A stretch of 64,000 nt of DNA, from assembly GCF_004006665.1 (NCBI RefSeq), contig NZ_QOCL01000014.1, forward strand, positions 434,001 through 498,000, written 5' to 3'. The position numbers were made by a program, and so were the translations under genes. Origin of the DNA: Halobacteriovorax sp. HLS (GTDB lineage Bacteria > Bdellovibrionota > Bacteriovoracia > Bacteriovoracales > Bacteriovoracaceae). The notes below the pieces were generated by a model. It made no database searches, was not told the origin of the DNA, and saw only the letters and a program-made list of their open reading frames with translations. Below, one piece after another: positions 15,843-23,529 of this stretch (within the stretch, counting starts at the first letter, position 1; the number at the start of each line of letters is the position of its first letter).

Positions 15843-16631
15843 ATGAATAGCAGTCTTTTTAGGACAGAAACCGAGCTTAGTCTTGAGGAAATTCTTCTCA
15901 ATAGAGGACTGTTCTTTGGTGAGACTCCCTTTACGACACTATTAATGTCTGACGGAAATATAGTAGGGCTTGAACTTCATATGCTTCGGCTTAAGAAATG
16001 TGTTGAGTACTTATTCAAAGTTGATTTCAATGATTATGACTCTCTTGTTCGAGAATCACTTATGAAGGCCTATGAAAAAATAGGGCAATACTATATACGC
16101 ATAACATTTTATAAAACATTATCCGGAAAGATTGATTTTTTCATTTATAAAGATGTGTTTACTGCAAAAGAATCGAGCTTAGAGCTTGGACTATCTAATA
16201 GTATAAAAGGTAAGAGTTTAATTCCAAGTTTTCTTAAAGTGGGAAACTATCTAGAATATTCAATGGAATTAAGCGAAAGGACTGACTGTAATGAATTGCT
16301 CTACGTTGATTTTGAAGATTATATATTGGAATCTGGGACATCTAATATATTTATTATTAACGAAGAAGAAATTCTAACACCTAGTTTAAGAAGTGGAGTT
16401 CTAGATGGAGTAACTAGACAGATTCTACTACAGTTTTTGTCGCAAGAAGATTACAGATTTAAAGAAGCAGATATTAAATTAAGCGTGCTAGATACGGCCT
16501 CTGAGATTTGGCTGTGTAATGGATTACGTGGTATTCGGGTTGTAGATAGATTTAAAACTAGAAAGTTATCAAATAGTGTATGGACAACACTTAATGATAA
16601 GTATGAAAAATTTTGTGAGAAGTTATGGTAA
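15843..16631 (+). CDS. Class IV PLP aminotransferase (PabC/IlvE/DAAT fold)
   Basis: A 262-aa fold-type IV PLP enzyme. 'LNRGLFFGETPFTTL' is the family's N-terminal signature ('DRGF.YGDG.FET'). 'HMLRLKKCVEYL' follows. The PLP lysine is expected in 'SFLKVGNYLEYSM', and 'ILESGTSNIFI' is the PLP-phosphate segment ('E...SN.F'). 'LTPSLRSGVLDGVTRQILL' completes the pattern. It could be aminodeoxychorismate lyase, a branched-chain aminotransferase or a D-amino-acid aminotransferase; these cannot be told apart by eye. It overlaps yacG by 7 nt. It is divergent from the KARI-panB operon, with a 66-nt shared promoter region. If it is an IlvE-type enzyme, its substrate alpha-ketoisovalerate is also that of PanB. 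Confidence 0.82.
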   Translation: MNSSLFRTETELSLEEILLNRGLFFGETPFTTLLMSDGNIVGLELHMLRLKKCVEYLFKVDFNDYDSLVRESLMKAYEKIGQYYIRITFYKTLSGKIDFFIYKDVFTAKESSLELGLSNSIKGKSLIPSFLKVGNYLEYSMELSERTDCNELLYVDFEDYILESGTSNIFIINEEEILTPSLRSGVLDGVTRQILLQFLSQEDYRFKEADIKLSVLDTASEIWLCNGLRGIRVVDRFKTRKLSNSVWTTLNDKYEKFCEKLW

Positions 16632-16858
16632 AAATATTAAAAGTAAATTGTCCCAATTGTAAAAAAGAATTTAATTACTATCATTCTGATTTCAGACCAT
16701 TTTGCTCTGAGAGGTGCAAAATGGTCGACATGGGACATTGGCTTAATGAAGGTTATACTGTTCCTGTAAGAAAATCACCGGATGAAGAACTAAATATTGA
16801 TGAGTTCGAAATAGATGAAGCCGACCAAGGATTTGGAAATTTCTATGATGAAGAATAA
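16625..16858 (+). CDS. yacG: DNA gyrase inhibitor YacG, zinc-binding
   Basis: A 77-aa YacG-family protein. The four zinc cysteines C9, C12, C27 and C31 are in 'VNCPNCKKEF' and 'PFCSERCKMVDMGHWL', matching the family signature 'PFCS.RC...DLG.W'. In E. coli YacG binds GyrB and blocks DNA binding by gyrase. The C-terminal about 30 residues are acidic ('DEELNIDEFEIDEAD'), as is common. The gene overlaps both neighbours (7 nt with the aminotransferase, 14 nt with the phosphatase), so all three are probably co-translated. Confidence 0.92.
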   Translation: MVKILKVNCPNCKKEFNYYHSDFRPFCSERCKMVDMGHWLNEGYTVPVRKSPDEELNIDEFEIDEADQGFGNFYDEE

Positions 16859-17702
16859 AAGATCAGACATAAAAGATGCCCTTAAATTTTCAATTGACCT
16901 TTCTTATAAGGCAGGAGAAATTTTATTAAAATATCAAAAAAAATTAAACTCTTTAGAAATAACAAATAAGCAAGCTCAAGGTGTAGCATCTAGTGCAGAT
17001 ATTGCATCAGAAAAGTTTATTATAAAATCTATTTTAAAAAAATTTCCTGATCATCATATTCTTGCCGAGGAGAGTGCCTATGCTCAATTCGGAAATAAGA
17101 AAAAGGCCTACGAAGTCTTCAAGGAAAAAGAATGGACATGGGTTATTGATCCTCTTGATGGAACGAATAATTATTTAAATGGATTAGACTACTATGCTAT
17201 TTGTATTTCTCTTCTGCACTTTGGAAAACCAGTTGTAGGGGTTGTATATAGACCTTCAAATGGAGACTGTTTCTTTGCTAGCTCATTTGAGCAAAGCAAG
17301 TTTCAAAATATAAGAAATCATAAGAAATCTAAAACTCTTTATAGCGACAATAACCCTAAGAAGTTAAAGCAAGCGCTTCTCAGTACAGGCTTTGTTTGTG
17401 AAAAAGGAATTCCATTTGATCATGAGTTCTCAGTTTTTAAGCATATGATGGCCAATTCAAGAGGAATTAGAAGAATGGGAAGTGCTGCTCTTGATTTATG
17501 TCTTGTTTCTAGCGGTGTATTTGATGGGTTTTGGGAAAAAGGACTTGCTCCTTGGGATATGGCTGCAGCAGGGCTAATTTGCATTCAAAGTGGAGTCAAA
17601 GTAACTGACTACAATGGTAAGGAGTTTCAACCTTTTTGTGAATCAATCTTGGCAGCGAGGACACCTTTTTATAAGAACTTAAAAAGAGAAATCAATAGAT
17701 AG
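16845..17702 (+). CDS. Inositol monophosphatase-family phosphatase
   Basis: A 285-aa Mg-dependent sugar-phosphatase of the IMPase/SuhB/CysQ family. Metal-binding motifs are 'ILAEESAY' (E-E), 'WVIDPLDGTNNYLNGLDYYAI' (DPLDGT) and 'APWDMAAAGLICIQSG' (WD). The substrate could be inositol-1-phosphate, histidinol-phosphate or PAP. I chose the tandem ATGATG at 16845, which has TTGGAA 7 nt upstream and overlaps yacG by 14 nt; an earlier ATG at 16815 would overlap by 44 nt with no ribosome site. It has an unusual Lys-rich insert near 165-180. No membrane segment is seen. Confidence 0.88.
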   Translation: MMKNKRSDIKDALKFSIDLSYKAGEILLKYQKKLNSLEITNKQAQGVASSADIASEKFIIKSILKKFPDHHILAEESAYAQFGNKKKAYEVFKEKEWTWVIDPLDGTNNYLNGLDYYAICISLLHFGKPVVGVVYRPSNGDCFFASSFEQSKFQNIRNHKKSKTLYSDNNPKKLKQALLSTGFVCEKGIPFDHEFSVFKHMMANSRGIRRMGSAALDLCLVSSGVFDGFWEKGLAPWDMAAAGLICIQSGVKVTDYNGKEFQPFCESILAARTPFYKNLKREINR

Positions 17703-17742
17703 TTGATATTTTTGCTCAGATAGTGAAAACATTGAACTCCTG

Positions 17743-17770
17743 TTGACAGGATTTTGTAAGGCCCTATAAT
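17743..17770 (+). promoter_or_regulatory. Consensus sigma-70 promoter
   Basis: A perfect -35 TTGACA (17743-17748) and a perfect -10 TATAAT (17765-17770) are separated by 16 nt. The predicted transcript starts about 35 nt before the GTG of the coiled-coil membrane protein at 17812. This is the best match to the consensus that I found in the window, which predicts high and constitutive expression of the gene behind it. Confidence 0.75.
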
Positions 17771-17811
17771 TTTACATAGATATAATCTTTTAGCATTCCA
17801 AGGATGGAGAC

Positions 17812-18789
17812 GTGACTGAGACACTAAAAAGGTTCGTAAGAGAAGTTTCACAATTTAGTGATGAGACTCTAATTATTACCTTGTCTATATTAATTCTAGT
17901 ACTAGTAATTCTTGTCGTTTATTGGCATTACAATAAGAAGAAGTTTCACCAGCTATCACATCAGATACCTGCTAGCGTTTTAAAGACATACCTAGATTCT
18001 ATTATTCAAAATTCAACTTCATTAAAGTCGTCACTGTTTAGAGGCGGTGGTTTAGATATCGGTTCAGGTATTCCTTCAGTTGTTCCTGTTGGTGACTTGC
18101 CGATTGGTAATATTTCCGTTGGAGATAGTTCAGAAGAATTAAATCAGAAAAATGCAGAGATTGCATCATTAACACAAAGACTTATGGATAAGGACCGTCA
18201 GTTGGCTGAAATTGATGACAAGCTTCGTGAAGCTCAAGCTGCATCATTAAGTTCTGGTGGAGATAGTTCTGAAGAAGTTGCAATTCTTCAGGCGGAGATT
18301 GAAAAGTTAAGAGCAGAGTTGGAAGCATTAAAAAGTGCTGCCCCAGCTGATGGCGGTGATGACGCTATGGCCGCTCAACTAACTGAAGTAACTAAAGAGC
18401 GAGACGAGTTGAAAGAAAGACTCATGGAATATGAAATTATTGAAGAAGATCTTGCAAATTTAAAAAGACTTCAACAAGAGAATGATCAGCTTAAGAAAAC
18501 AATTGCTGATTTACAAGCGGGTGGTGGAGAAGCTCCTGCACCAGTACCTACTCCAGAAGAACCGGAGCCTGCTGCTGAAGCTCCTGTTGAGGAAGCAGCA
18601 CCTGCAGCCGAAATTCCTGCTGAAGCTCCAGCTGATGATGATCTTGAAGCGCAGATGGCCGCGGCAATCACTGAAACTCCTGCGGCCGAAGCAGCTGCAG
18701 AAGCACCTGCTGATGATATTCCTGCAAATGAAGGTGAACAGAAATCGGCAGAAGAATTATTATCTGAATTTGAAAAGATGCTTGGTTAA
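17812..18789 (+). CDS. Membrane-anchored coiled-coil protein with Ala/Pro/Glu-rich tail
   Basis: A 325-aa protein starting at GTG 17812; the overlapping ATG at 17804 meets a stop after three codons. One membrane helix (about 20-41, 'LIITLSILILVLVILVVYW') is followed by KKK, predicting a cytoplasmic C-terminus. A Gly/Ser-rich linker (about 75-105) leads to a long coiled coil (about 108-240) rich in E/K/L heptads. The last about 85 residues are low-complexity Ala/Pro/Glu, ending in an amphipathic 'SAEELLSEFEKML'. No enzyme domain is seen. The architecture suits a scaffold or tether at the inner membrane. Expression should be strong, given the consensus promoter in front. The tail's low-complexity repeats leave long open frames on both strands that are not genes. 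Confidence 0.75.
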   Translation: MTETLKRFVREVSQFSDETLIITLSILILVLVILVVYWHYNKKKFHQLSHQIPASVLKTYLDSIIQNSTSLKSSLFRGGGLDIGSGIPSVVPVGDLPIGNISVGDSSEELNQKNAEIASLTQRLMDKDRQLAEIDDKLREAQAASLSSGGDSSEEVAILQAEIEKLRAELEALKSAAPADGGDDAMAAQLTEVTKERDELKERLMEYEIIEEDLANLKRLQQENDQLKKTIADLQAGGGEAPAPVPTPEEPEPAAEAPVEEAAPAAEIPAEAPADDDLEAQMAAAITETPAAEAAAEAPADDIPANEGEQKSAEELLSEFEKMLG

Positions 18790-18802
18790 ACCTAGGACTT
18801 CT

Positions 18803-19582
18803 ATGAATATAAAAATATTAGTATCTCTATTAGTTTTCTTTTCAGCTTCATGCTTTGCAAGTATTGATAAGCAAGCGAGTCAAAAAGTAATAACGGCTTC
18901 ACTTTTAAAAAAGTTTTCTAAAGACTCTAATAAGAAAGAGTTACTTGCTTTAAAAAAAGAAGTTATCTCTTATAGAGGAAAATCTGTTCCTGCTCTGGTT
19001 CAGGTGATGAAAGATGGAAAGTATCCAGAAAAGAATAAGTGGGTTGCAACATTTCTTCTTGGTCAAGTCATGGGAAAAAAATCAGCTCCATATATATCTA
19101 AATTCTTAGCTCATCCTAGTTGGGTCATGAGAATGGCTTCTTTGAAAACTCTCTTGGCCCTAAAGGGAACAGAGTATAAAAGATCATTTAGTACTGCACT
19201 TAAAGATAAGTCTTTCATCGTAAGGTCACAGGCCTTAGATAATATCTCTAAGCTTAACTTAACTTCTGAAGCACCTTTTGTCTGGCAAATGCTCTATGAT
19301 AAGAGGAACTACTACAACCCTAAAGCAAAGAAGGGTGAAAAGACGGCGAGTTTAAAGAGAACTAACCTTATTAAGAAAGTTATTACAACAGTTGGAGATT
19401 TAAAGTTTGAAAAAGCTAAGAAGCCTCTCTTATCGATGATTCAAAAGTCAAAGTATGAAGATATTTTTAAAGAAATGGATACTTCATTAGAGAAAATTAC
19501 TGGAAAAAAGTCGCCAACAGGCTCTGTTGATATTAAAAAGAGATACTGGTCAAAAGTTTCTTTAGCTTCCCAAACATTTTAA
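18803..19582 (+). CDS. Secreted HEAT-repeat-like protein
   Basis: A 259-aa protein with a signal peptide (MNIKILVSLLVFFSASCFA, cleaved after A-x-A-like CFA). The Cys in SASC could also be read as a weak lipobox. The mature part contains helix-turn-helix repeats of HEAT/PBS-lyase type, such as 'SVPALVQVMKDGKY', 'APYISKFLAHPSWVMRMASLKTLLAL' and 'ALKDKSFIVRSQALDNISKL'. These make an alpha-solenoid that usually binds proteins in the periplasm. The start at ATG 18803 has AGGA 8 nt upstream; longer readings of this frame run into the coiled-coil gene and are spurious. It is 13 nt after that gene, so the two probably form an operon. The partner is unknown. Confidence 0.75.
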   Translation: MNIKILVSLLVFFSASCFASIDKQASQKVITASLLKKFSKDSNKKELLALKKEVISYRGKSVPALVQVMKDGKYPEKNKWVATFLLGQVMGKKSAPYISKFLAHPSWVMRMASLKTLLALKGTEYKRSFSTALKDKSFIVRSQALDNISKLNLTSEAPFVWQMLYDKRNYYNPKAKKGEKTASLKRTNLIKKVITTVGDLKFEKAKKPLLSMIQKSKYEDIFKEMDTSLEKITGKKSPTGSVDIKKRYWSKVSLASQTF

Positions 19583-19610
19583 GCTAGAAGTTTTCTTCTA
19601 GCTCTTTACT
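19582..19610. terminator. Bidirectional hairpin terminator at a convergent junction
   Basis: A perfect 9-bp stem AGCTAGAAG / CTTCTAGCT (19582-19590 and 19595-19603) with a TTTT loop lies between the stop of the HEAT-repeat gene and the stop of the convergent lipoprotein gene. Plus-strand transcripts leave it into CTTTACTCTTTTT. The stem includes the last base of one stop codon and codes the end of the other gene. Confidence 0.65.
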
Positions 19611-20150
19611 CTTTTTCTCTTCTATCTTTTTAAGCTGATTGTCTATGGTAATTACTCTCTCAATTCTATAGAGAAGAGATTTCTCAAGAATTCCGTCACT
19701 TCTCTCGACTTTCCATCCTTGTAGAAAATCTTGTTCTACCATTTGTCTTTTGAAAACTGTTATCTTTGAAACTTCTCTGTTTCCACTAAATCCTTTAACG
19801 ACATTGACAATAAGTTTGAATCTAGCTGCTTTGACCGAGTCTCGACTACCAAATGAGTCTGAGAAATTTAGCTGAAGCGTATTGTCTATCCATCGTGTCT
19901 TTATTACTCCGGCCTCTTGATTTTGCAGTGCGAGGTCATACTTTTGCATAACTTGGAGTACCGCTTGCCATGATTGATTATAGGTGGATTTAAATAGTTT
20001 TGATGGAATCTCAAACTCTTCAGCGATATGTTGAAATTGTTGATAGCTTCCACAGCTACTTAGAGTTAGAGTAAAACTTATAAATAAGATATTTAATGAT
20101 CTTTTATATAGTTTTTTATTAAGAATAAGATAATAAATTTGTTTTAACAT
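19584..20150 (-). CDS. Lipoprotein, possibly BamC-like
   Basis: A 188-aa protein with a Lys-rich N-terminus, a hydrophobic helix and a lipobox 'LTLSSCGS', so it should be a lipoprotein. The mature part has 'STYNQSWQAVLQVMQKYDLAL....EAGVIKTRWID', then 'RFKLIVNVVKG..' and 'ITVFKRQMVE'. This resembles the helix-grip repeats of BamC/NlpB-type proteins ('W..L...L......V...D...G.I.T.W'). The C-terminus is Lys/Glu-rich. The start has a poor ribosome site. Gene order gives no functional clue: it is convergent with the HEAT-repeat gene and divergent from kdsD. A BamC role is a structural guess. Confidence 0.65.
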   Translation of the reverse strand: MLKQIYYLILNKKLYKRSLNILFISFTLTLSSCGSYQQFQHIAEEFEIPSKLFKSTYNQSWQAVLQVMQKYDLALQNQEAGVIKTRWIDNTLQLNFSDSFGSRDSVKAARFKLIVNVVKGFSGNREVSKITVFKRQMVEQDFLQGWKVERSDGILEKSLLYRIERVITIDNQLKKIEEKKSKELEENF

Positions 20151-20159
20151 TGGTATAAT
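20151..20159 (+). promoter_or_regulatory. Extended -10 promoter for kdsD
   Basis: The sequence TGGTATAAT gives a perfect -10 (20154-20159) with the extended TGn motif. No recognisable -35 lies upstream, as is usual for extended -10 promoters. The kdsD ATG is 45 nt downstream. The divergent lipoprotein start codon abuts the motif at 20150. Confidence 0.45.
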
Positions 20160-20204
20160 TTTAACTCATATGTTTTATTCACCCAAGTAAATATTGAGAA
20201 AGTT

Positions 20205-21191
20205 ATGAGTAAAGTTGATATTTTAAAAGAAGTTCTCCTATTAGAGGCTAAATCAATAGAGATTGCTTCAAGTAGACTTAATAATGAGTCAGTTCAAAGC
20301 ATTGAAAAGCTTTTTGGAAGCCTTATCGAGTCTGGAGGAGATTTAGTCTTTTGCGGTGTTGGTAAGTCTGGACTGATCGGTTTAAAATTAGCGGCCACCT
20401 TTTCATCTCTGGGCCTTCGTTCTTTCTTTTTACACCCAACTGAAGCATTACACGGCGACTTAGGGAGACTTACAAAGAAAGATGCAATTGTTTTTCTAAG
20501 CAAGTCTGGAACTACTGAAGAAATCTTGAAAATAATACCATTTTTACCAATGAGTAAGGATAATATCGTAGGGCTCTTAGGCGCTACTCAAAGTGAGATT
20601 GGTTCTCACTGTGGTGTTTTCTTCGACTGTAGTGTTGATAAAGAGGCCTGTATAAATAATCAGGCACCAACAACAAGTTCTACTGTCACGCTTGCGATGG
20701 GGGATGCCCTTGCTGTTTTCTTTGAACATACTGTAAACCTATCTAAGGAAGGCTTTGCTAAGAACCACCCTGGAGGATTTCTTGGAAAGAGCTTGAGAAT
20801 GAAAGTTGCGGATCTAATGTGGAAGGAGTCTGATTGTGCTGTTGTTTCTGCGGATAAGTCTTTAAAGGATGTTATATTAGAGATGACTAATAAGCCTCTC
20901 GGAGCTTGTGCTGTTTTGGATGGGGACAAATTCATAGGATTGATCGTTGAAGGGGATATTCGAAGAACCTTGTCTCAAGAAGGAGCAGACCTATCAAGTT
21001 GTGTTGACTCATTCTATAATAAAAGTCCTATTTCAATATCTAGTTCTACTCTTGCATATGATGCGTTGAAGGTGATGGAAGAGAGAAAGAACCCAATAGG
21101 AGTTCTTCCTGTTATCGAAAATGAAAAGTTCATGGGCTTTTTAAGGTTACATGACTTACTTAAGGCCGGCCTTAGTTCTTCAAAGGTCTAA
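20205..21191 (+). CDS. kdsD: D-arabinose-5-phosphate isomerase
   Basis: A 328-aa KpsF/GutQ/KdsD enzyme interconverting ribulose-5-P and arabinose-5-P, the first step of Kdo synthesis for LPS. The N-terminal SIS domain (about 25-180) contains 'VFCGVGKSGLIGLKLAATFSSLG', 'LHPTEALHGDLG', 'ALVFLSKSGTTEEI'-type sugar-phosphate motifs, and 'NNQAPTTSSTVTLAMGDALA', the classic KdsD segment. 'NHPGG.LGKSLRMKVADLM' then leads into a pair of CBS domains (about 200-328). It shares its last 20 nt with the end of lnt on the other strand. Confidence 0.95.
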   Translation: MSKVDILKEVLLLEAKSIEIASSRLNNESVQSIEKLFGSLIESGGDLVFCGVGKSGLIGLKLAATFSSLGLRSFFLHPTEALHGDLGRLTKKDAIVFLSKSGTTEEILKIIPFLPMSKDNIVGLLGATQSEIGSHCGVFFDCSVDKEACINNQAPTTSSTVTLAMGDALAVFFEHTVNLSKEGFAKNHPGGFLGKSLRMKVADLMWKESDCAVVSADKSLKDVILEMTNKPLGACAVLDGDKFIGLIVEGDIRRTLSQEGADLSSCVDSFYNKSPISISSSTLAYDALKVMEERKNPIGVLPVIENEKFMGFLRLHDLLKAGLSSSKV

Positions 21192-22797
21192 ATTTATTCA
21201 TTACGGCTACAAGTATAAGAAGAGCAATAGCAAAAGCAATCGTTAACCAAATTCCATATTTTTGAAATGGGGTTTTATATCTTTTACTAGAAAGGAGTTG
21301 AAGATCTTGAACCTCTTCCACAAACTGCTCCGAGCGTTTTGTCTCATCTCCATTTGCATAGATAACTGAAGTTATTCCCGTATTTGTCATTCTAATGATA
21401 GGTAGTTGAAACTCTAGTGCGCGCCATTTTGATAGATATAGGTGTTGGAAAGGTTCAGCAGTTTTTCCATACCAACTATCATTAGTTAAGTTCACTAGAA
21501 ATTCTGGATCACCTTTTAAGTTATTCAAATGCTCGCGTATAAAATTTGAAAAGAGAATTTCATAGCATATTGCTGAAACAAATGGTGTGCCTTTGTTCGT
21601 TTCAAAAAGTGTCATACTCTCGCCACTGGCAAAGAATGAGATATTTTGAATATACTTAGCGAGATATTTATTTAGTGGTCCAAAGGGAAGACCCTCTCCA
21701 AAAGGAATCAGCTTTATCTTTCTAAATTTGTTTTTAAATTTCCCGTCATTTCCAAAGTGAAAGGCTGCATTATATTCAGTTTGGAAGTAATTATCATTTT
21801 TGCGAGATGACTGATCATATCCTCCTGTGAAGAGCTCTGCTCCAGTGCTAGTGATAATCGATTTTATTAATTCAGGAACGTATCGATCATTAGTGCTCAT
21901 TTGTGCTGAGTTTAGAAGCCTTGGGTAAGCTGTTTCTGGCCAAAATATTAGGTCAATTTTTTGATCAGCAGGTTTAGTACTTAGTTGAAAATATTTGTCG
22001 AATACTTCATCAAATGCGTGTGCCATTCCATTTTCTGAACTAATCTTTAGAAAATTTCCAATATTTGGTTGAACTAAACGTATTTGATGAGTCGAACTTG
22101 CTTTATTCTGTGTTCTTTCTAAAGGGGAGATAATATTTATTAATAAAATGATACAAAAAACGAAGTGTGCCATTTTATCAGATTTTTTAAATTTAAGTTT
22201 GCTCACTAGTGAAAGAGCAATCCAGAAATTAATGAAGGAAAATAGGGGCGCTCCAAAGACTGGTGCCAAGGCTAAATTGGGTGCTAATTGTAGCCAGTTG
22301 TGACCTATGTGAGCAGGGAATTGTTGAGGAGTAAAGTACTCAAACAAAGTTAAAATTATCGCGTAGACAATATTTCGATTAGTAGTTACTGAAATAAAAG
22401 ATGAACTTTTAATAGAGATCTTCTTATAGTAGCGATGAAAAATAGTAAAAAGTATTAAATGTGGACAAATAAAAAATGAAAAAACTAATCCAAGAGTCCA
22501 ATTCAGTGGAAATGGAATTTGTCCGAATTCATTTAAAGTCTCAGGTATCCAGTAATAGCCTAAGATATTATATCCAACACTAAAAGCAATGACACTGAGT
22601 AAATCCATCCAGATGGAGCGCTCTTGCATCTCTTTATTACTAAAACTCAAACTGTAGATTAAAAAGGCCATCCCAATAATTGTCCCAAAGAAAAAGCTTG
22701 GAGCAAATGTCATTGGAAAAGAGCTAGCATAGAGAAGACCACCTATGAAAGGTAGGGCTAAAGTTGTTGTCCATTTATTTTGAAAAGGTGAGTTCAT
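21172..22797 (-). CDS. lnt: Apolipoprotein N-acyltransferase
   Basis: A 541-aa inner-membrane enzyme adding the third acyl chain to lipoproteins. The N-terminal part has six or so membrane helices. The periplasmic nitrilase domain (about 240-490) carries the catalytic triad context: Glu in 'IFWPETAYP', Lys in 'RKIKLIPFGEGLPFG', and Cys in 'SAICYEILFS'. It also has 'LVNLTNDSWYG', 'QHLYLSKWRALE' and 'MTNTGITS'. A last helix lies at about 510-530. Its presence agrees with the many lipoprotein genes in the window. The C-terminal codons overlap kdsD by 20 nt, tail to tail. Confidence 0.95.
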   Translation of the reverse strand: MNSPFQNKWTTTLALPFIGGLLYASSFPMTFAPSFFFGTIIGMAFLIYSLSFSNKEMQERSIWMDLLSVIAFSVGYNILGYYWIPETLNEFGQIPFPLNWTLGLVFSFFICPHLILFTIFHRYYKKISIKSSSFISVTTNRNIVYAIILTLFEYFTPQQFPAHIGHNWLQLAPNLALAPVFGAPLFSFINFWIALSLVSKLKFKKSDKMAHFVFCIILLINIISPLERTQNKASSTHQIRLVQPNIGNFLKISSENGMAHAFDEVFDKYFQLSTKPADQKIDLIFWPETAYPRLLNSAQMSTNDRYVPELIKSIITSTGAELFTGGYDQSSRKNDNYFQTEYNAAFHFGNDGKFKNKFRKIKLIPFGEGLPFGPLNKYLAKYIQNISFFASGESMTLFETNKGTPFVSAICYEILFSNFIREHLNNLKGDPEFLVNLTNDSWYGKTAEPFQHLYLSKWRALEFQLPIIRMTNTGITSVIYANGDETKRSEQFVEEVQDLQLLSSKRYKTPFQKYGIWLTIAFAIALLILVAVMNKFRPLKN

Positions 22798-22863
22798 AAA
22801 CTAGATAATACTTCTCAATGAAGTAATTGCCAATTTTAGTTTTTTACAGGTACAATTATATAT

Positions 22864-23529
22864 ATGGAAATTTCAAATGAGCCAAGGAATGGTTCAAGTT
22901 CATTTTTACCAAGACCAATTAAAGACACTGTTCGGTGTCCTGAGTGTAAATCCGTGTTCATTGATAATAATGAATGTGAATCTTGTGGTTTTCAGATGGG
23001 ATTTGACTTTCTAGGAGATCCTCTTGGTGAGAAAAGTTTCTACTCAATTCGAGAGAATTACTGGGAAGTTCTAGGTCCAGTTGTAAAACTTCATAAAGAA
23101 CTCGAATTTTTAGATAAATCAAAATTTCAGCGATACCAACGAAAGCTACTTTTCAGATATAATGTACTATTAGATTACTTCTACAACTGCCGTGATTATG
23201 GCCTAGACGATAGAAATCTTTATCTTCAAGAGTTTACAGATTTAATAATTGAATTAGTTCGCTATGATGTTGAGGAAGTAGAGCTTTGGAAGAAATTTGA
23301 AAATAGTGAAGAGAATGAATATCTCTCACACTTATTCAGTAGTATTCAAGAGTCTATTTCTAAGGGGAGGGAAGTTAAGCGAAGTGACTTGTCTCTATTT
23401 CTATCAATTTTAAATTACAGGGTATTTGGTCTTGTTAGGATCGGTGTGATAGCTGTAACGTTCTTAGGGGTCATTGGTGTAGTTGCAGCCGCGCTATCAT
23501 TTTACCGGTATATGATTTTTAGTTATTAA
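22864..23529 (+). CDS. Zinc-ribbon protein with C-terminal membrane anchor
   Basis: A 221-aa protein. The N-terminus has a two-CxxC zinc ribbon ('VRCPECKSVF...NECESCGFQMG', cysteines near 25, 28, 38 and 41). The middle (about 60-185) is helical, charged and unrecognised. The C-terminus is one long hydrophobic stretch (about 193-217), so it should be tail-anchored with the ribbon in the cytoplasm. It is convergent with the subtilase gene, the two overlapping by 4 nt. Zinc-ribbon/tail-anchor proteins of this layout occur in Deltaproteobacteria-like genomes, but I know no function. Confidence 0.65.
   Translation: MEISNEPRNGSSSFLPRPIKDTVRCPECKSVFIDNNECESCGFQMGFDFLGDPLGEKSFYSIRENYWEVLGPVVKLHKELEFLDKSKFQRYQRKLLFRYNVLLDYFYNCRDYGLDDRNLYLQEFTDLIIELVRYDVEEVELWKKFENSEENEYLSHLFSSIQESISKGREVKRSDLSLFLSILNYRVFGLVRIGVIAVTFLGVIGVVAAALSFYRYMIFSY

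Noticed and set aside
18482-18800. Long open frames on both strands through the end of the coiled-coil gene
   Set aside because: They arise from the low-complexity Ala/Pro/Glu tail (GCT/GCA/GAA repeats), which avoids stops in every frame. Only the HEAT-repeat gene from 18803 has a ribosome site, signal peptide and stop of its own.
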